Assembly: GCF_021166475.1 (NCBI RefSeq)
Contig: NZ_JAJOYS010000002.1
Span: 62,001 to 126,000 of the forward strand
Length of the DNA: 64,000 bases
Origin: Pelagibacterium xiamenense
Lineage (GTDB): Bacteria > Pseudomonadota > Alphaproteobacteria > Rhizobiales > Devosiaceae
Reading direction: 5' to 3'
Each line of letters starts with the position of its first letter. The stretch's first letter is position 1. The notes under the pieces were generated by a model, which was given only the letters and a program-made list of their open reading frames with translations, ran no database searches and was not told the DNA's origin. This document shows, piece after piece, positions 61,704 through 64,000 of this stretch. Position numbers and translations under genes: made by a program.

Positions 61704-62410
61704 CCAAAGGCGGGGGGCTCGACGACAGCGCGGCAGGCCAGCCGCACTATCACGGCCACCGCGACCGCCTGCGCGAACGCTTTGCGACAGTGGGGGGCGC
61801 GGGTCTGCAGGACTACGAGCTTCTCGAACTGCTTCTGTTCCGCCTCCTGCCGCGCCGCGACACCAAGCCCATCGCCAAGGCGATGCTCGAAAGGTTCGGC
61901 TCCTTCTCCGAAGCTCTCGGCGCCCCGCCGCATCTGCTCGAGGAAATCGAGGGACTGGGCCCCACGGCCATCACCGATTTGAAGGTCATCCTCGCGGCGG
62001 CCCAACGCATCGGTCGCGACGCGATCCAGAACAAGCCGATCCTCTCGTCCTGGAGCGAAGTGATCGACTACTGCAAGGCCCAGATGGCCTACGAAACCAA
62101 AGAGCAGTTTCGGATCCTCTTCCTCGACAAGAAAAACCGCCTGATCGCCGACGAGGTGCAGCAGACCGGCACTGTCGACCACACACCCGTCTACCCCCGC
62201 GAAGTGATCAAGCGCTCGCTCGAACTCTCCGCCACCGCCCTGGTTCTCGTCCACAACCACCCTTCGGGCGACCCGGCTCCCTCCTCCGCGGACATCCAGA
62301 TGACCCGCCAGATCGCCGAGATCGCCAAACCGCTCGGCATCTCGCTCCACGACCACATCATCATCGGCCGTTCGGGTCACGCGTCGCTAAGGGGCATGAA
62401 GCTGTTTTAG
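61700..62410 (+). CDS. radC: DNA repair protein RadC (JAMM domain)
   Basis: 236 residues from the ATG at 61700 inside the map stop. N-terminal HhH-like region [32 protein letters not shown] and C-terminal JAMM/MPN domain with [17 protein letters not shown] (HxH-x7-D metal motif) and the preceding Glu. RadC proteins are JAMM-like metallo-domains with unproven repair function. Co-translated with map. Confidence 0.93.
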   Translation: MTKGGGLDDSAAGQPHYHGHRDRLRERFATVGGAGLQDYELLELLLFRLLPRRDTKPIAKAMLERFGSFSEALGAPPHLLEEIEGLGPTAITDLKVILAAAQRIGRDAIQNKPILSSWSEVIDYCKAQMAYETKEQFRILFLDKKNRLIADEVQQTGTVDHTPVYPREVIKRSLELSATALVLVHNHPSGDPAPSSADIQMTRQIAEIAKPLGISLHDHIIIGRSGHASLRGMKLF

Positions 62411-62454
62411 GAGGCGATCGGGCGCTTGATCCCAGGGAGTTTCCGGTCGGCCGT

Positions 62455-63237
62455 CTAAGACCCCAGAAAATCCAGAACGGTATCCAGAAAGAGCTTTGGC
62501 GCCGTGGTCATCGCAACATGTCCCTGGCCTTCCAAAATCACAATTCGGCTGTGCGGCAATGCATTCTCGAGCGCCTGGGACGGCGCAGTGAGTTCCGCGG
62601 GGCTGATTTCGCCCACAAGCAACAACGTCTCGACCAACAAGCCACGAAACCGTTCGGGTATAAACACGTAATCCCCGTCCGCGAGCTCGCGCAGCGCCGT
62701 GTGCGCGGCCGCAATGCGCCCGGTCCATGAGGGATCTTTTCGAAGTGCTTCGATTTGCGCATCCGGCGTCCCGGCCGCTTCCTTGAAGAACGCAACCAGC
62801 ATCGCATCGCGATCCCCGGTCTCCAAAATCGCCTTGAGGCGTGCGGGAAGGTCGGGCGGATAGAGCGGCCTGCCTCCGACCGGAAATACGGGCTCGTAAA
62901 GCACGAGCCGCTTCAGATCGTCCACGCGAAGCGCAGCCTCCATCGCGCACAAGGCGCCGAATGAATGGCCGATGAGGCTCACGTCGCGGCCAGCGGCGCG
63001 AACGACCGCGGCTACGTCCTCATATTCCCGCTCAAGGGCGTAGGCGACGGCATCCCCGCTCCCGCCGCGCCCCCGACGGTCCATCGCAAGGACGGTGAAA
63101 TTGCGCTCGAGGTCCGGCAAAATACCCGCCCAGCGCGTGTGATCCGCCGTCGAGCCATGGACCAACACAAGAGGCGGTCCACTGCCACTGCGCCGATAGG
63201 CGATCCTGGTTCCATCCAGGGAAGTGACGACGTCCAT
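62455..63237 (-). CDS. alpha/beta hydrolase
   Basis: 260 residues. VTSLDGTRIAYRRSGSGPPLVLVHGSTADHTRWAGILPDLERNFTVLAMDRRGRGGSGD gives the N-terminal oxyanion hole, GHSFGA the nucleophile elbow (Ser near 96), and the terminal EGQGHVAMTTAPKLFLDTVLDFL the catalytic His. Typical of esterase or haloperoxidase-like enzymes. Divergent from the partial methyltransferase gene, which has an operator at 63399-63423 that could serve both. Confidence 0.9.
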   Translation of the reverse strand: MDVVTSLDGTRIAYRRSGSGPPLVLVHGSTADHTRWAGILPDLERNFTVLAMDRRGRGGSGDAVAYALEREYEDVAAVVRAAGRDVSLIGHSFGALCAMEAALRVDDLKRLVLYEPVFPVGGRPLYPPDLPARLKAILETGDRDAMLVAFFKEAAGTPDAQIEALRKDPSWTGRIAAAHTALRELADGDYVFIPERFRGLLVETLLLVGEISPAELTAPSQALENALPHSRIVILEGQGHVAMTTAPKLFLDTVLDFLGS

Positions 63238-63398
63238 GCCATAGCCTCACAAACTTGCGATGCGCTGATGATGGGAAGTCACGGCCTAGTGCATGAAGTT
63301 TAGTCCCGGACGGCTGCCCCGTCCATATAGCGACGCCGGGCCGGTCGATACGGCCTCCACCCCATCGCGTTGGACTGGACGCCTCGACATTCGCACAT

Positions 63399-63423
63399 TA
63401 TTGTAACTTATAAAGTTACAATA
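63399..63423. promoter_or_regulatory. 25-base perfect palindrome upstream of the methyltransferase gene
   Basis: Arms TATTGTAACTT at 63399-63409 and AAGTTACAATA at 63413-63423 around ATA. It ends 18 bases before the methyltransferase start and is 162 bases from the divergent hydrolase start. The size and exact symmetry fit a TetR- or HxlR-type operator; the regulator is not in view to the left and may lie beyond the right edge. Confidence 0.7.
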
Positions 63424-63441
63424 TTGGGACACGGAGCAGAA

Positions 63442-64000
63442 ATGTCTGCAAGCGGCCAGTCGGCATTCAACGCCAATCATGCAAGAACCTACGCCGAGGG
63501 ACCGCCCCGGCAGGTTCCCGGTTTCGAAGGCCTGCATCGCATGACAGCGATGCTGCTCGGCGAACGCGTGCCCGATAATGGGCGCGTGATGGTGCTGGGA
63601 GCGGGCGGCGGGCTGGAGCTTAGATCCCTCGCCGACGTGCATCCGGGCTGGACGTTCGACGGCATCGATCCGTCCGCGGAGATGCTCGACGCCGCAAAAC
63701 AAACGGCGGCCCCGCACCTGGCGCGCATCCGGCTCATCGAGGGCTATATAACCGCCGCGCCGGAAGGACCGTTCGACGGGGCGGCGTGCCTTTTGACTCT
63801 CCACTTCGTTCCGCGCAGCGAGCGCCTTGAAACCCTTCGGGAAATTCGCCGCCGCCTGCGTCCCGGCGCGCCATTCGTTGTGGCCCATGTCAGCTTCGCG
63901 CAGACCGAACCCGAGCGCTCGCGATGGATTGCCCGTCACGTCGCGTTCGCCGGTGTAGCCCCCGCCCAGGCCGAAAGCGCAAGGCACGCCATCGCAACGC
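63442..64000 (+). CDS. class I SAM-dependent methyltransferase (partial)
   Basis: Open from the ATG at 63442 to the window end (186 residues, C-terminus missing). SAM-binding motif I VMVLGAGGGLELRSLADVHP near residue 55, acidic motif FDGIDPSAEMLDAAKQ, and FDGAACLLTLHFVPRSERLETLREIRRRLRPGAPFVVAHVS, as in Methyltransf_11/25 proteins. A GGAGCAGA element precedes the start. Substrate unknown; regulated from the adjacent palindrome (inference). Confidence 0.9.
   Translation, partial: MSASGQSAFNANHARTYAEGPPRQVPGFEGLHRMTAMLLGERVPDNGRVMVLGAGGGLELRSLADVHPGWTFDGIDPSAEMLDAAKQTAAPHLARIRLIEGYITAAPEGPFDGAACLLTLHFVPRSERLETLREIRRRLRPGAPFVVAHVSFAQTEPERSRWIARHVAFAGVAPAQAESARHAIAT

Noticed and set aside
1-64000. 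CRISPR arrays, insertion sequences or prophage
   Set aside because: No regularly spaced repeats, transposase or phage structural proteins were found.

Overview
The window looks like a piece of chromosome from a high-GC alphaproteobacterium, most likely Hyphomicrobiales and possibly Devosia- or Pelagibacterium-like (the genus is a guess). Pointers are the thrS / yidD / IscU-like / folE / hisI neighbourhood, the DUF3126-cysE-hydrolase block, PAS_5 and DUF2336 regulators, and CtrA-type TTAA-N7-TTAA boxes. No phage, insertion sequence, integrase or CRISPR array was seen. It mixes housekeeping genes with sugar-uptake clusters.

Layout. 1-6757 (minus): a carbohydrate locus with a family 5 solute-binding protein cut by the window edge, a heparinase II/III-like protein, a LacI regulator, an SMP-30/gluconolactonase and a mannonate dehydratase-like protein; LacI-type palindromes recur before three of these genes. 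6897-7120: tRNA-Gly and tRNA-Tyr. 7356-10173: rlmB, a polysaccharide deacetylase lipoprotein, a YaiI/UPF0178 protein and an AAA ATPase. 10264-15031: a xylFHG-like ABC operon with a divergent ROK repressor, then tRNA-Thr. 15178-22349: a TetR regulator, two Gfo/Idh/MocA oxidoreductases and a complete family 1 (CUT1) sugar ABC transporter, with a terminator-like attenuator behind the binding-protein gene. 22787-31602: nadK, DUF2336 protein, lytic transglycosylase, nitroreductase, an exported protein of unknown role, thrS, yidD, IscU-like scaffold, folE and hisI. 31599-34548: rhomboid protease, PAS_5 protein, tandem PilZ protein and a cell-wall hydrolase lipoprotein. 34719-37605: a four-gene polar amino-acid ABC transporter.

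37602-45428: EEP-family phosphohydrolase, SMI1/KNR4 protein, transglutaminase-like peptidase, two small envelope proteins, TspO, DUF378 and fasciclin proteins, an XRE-cupin regulator, DUF3126, cysE and an alpha/beta hydrolase. 45594-50776: zinc-finger protein, FAD monooxygenase, TetA-like MFS exporter, gnd and gntK. 50773-54959: TraB/GumN protein, TfoX C-domain protein, WYL regulator, monooxygenase-like protein, TipAL-type MerR regulator, an orphan and an EF-hand protein. 55012-62410: two tandem quinone-oxidoreductase paralogues, tRNA-Leu, an exported MTA/SAH nucleosidase-like protein, ASCH-gpt-cinA-like operon, then sfsA-map-radC. 62455-64000: a hydrolase and a partial methyltransferase next to a 25-bp palindrome.

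The theme is scavenging of plant- or alga-derived sugars. The first locus could depolymerise and import uronate-containing oligosaccharides and send them through mannonate or lactone intermediates toward KDG; gnd and gntK handle gluconate; two further sugar ABC systems sit under ROK and TetR regulators. I found no clearly new defence or mobile system. The most distinctive signals are regulatory: the LacI operator set, a hairpin that buries the ribosome-binding site at 53104-53144, a textbook MerR promoter at 53990-54020, three CtrA boxes, and a motif shared by the two sugar ABC operons.
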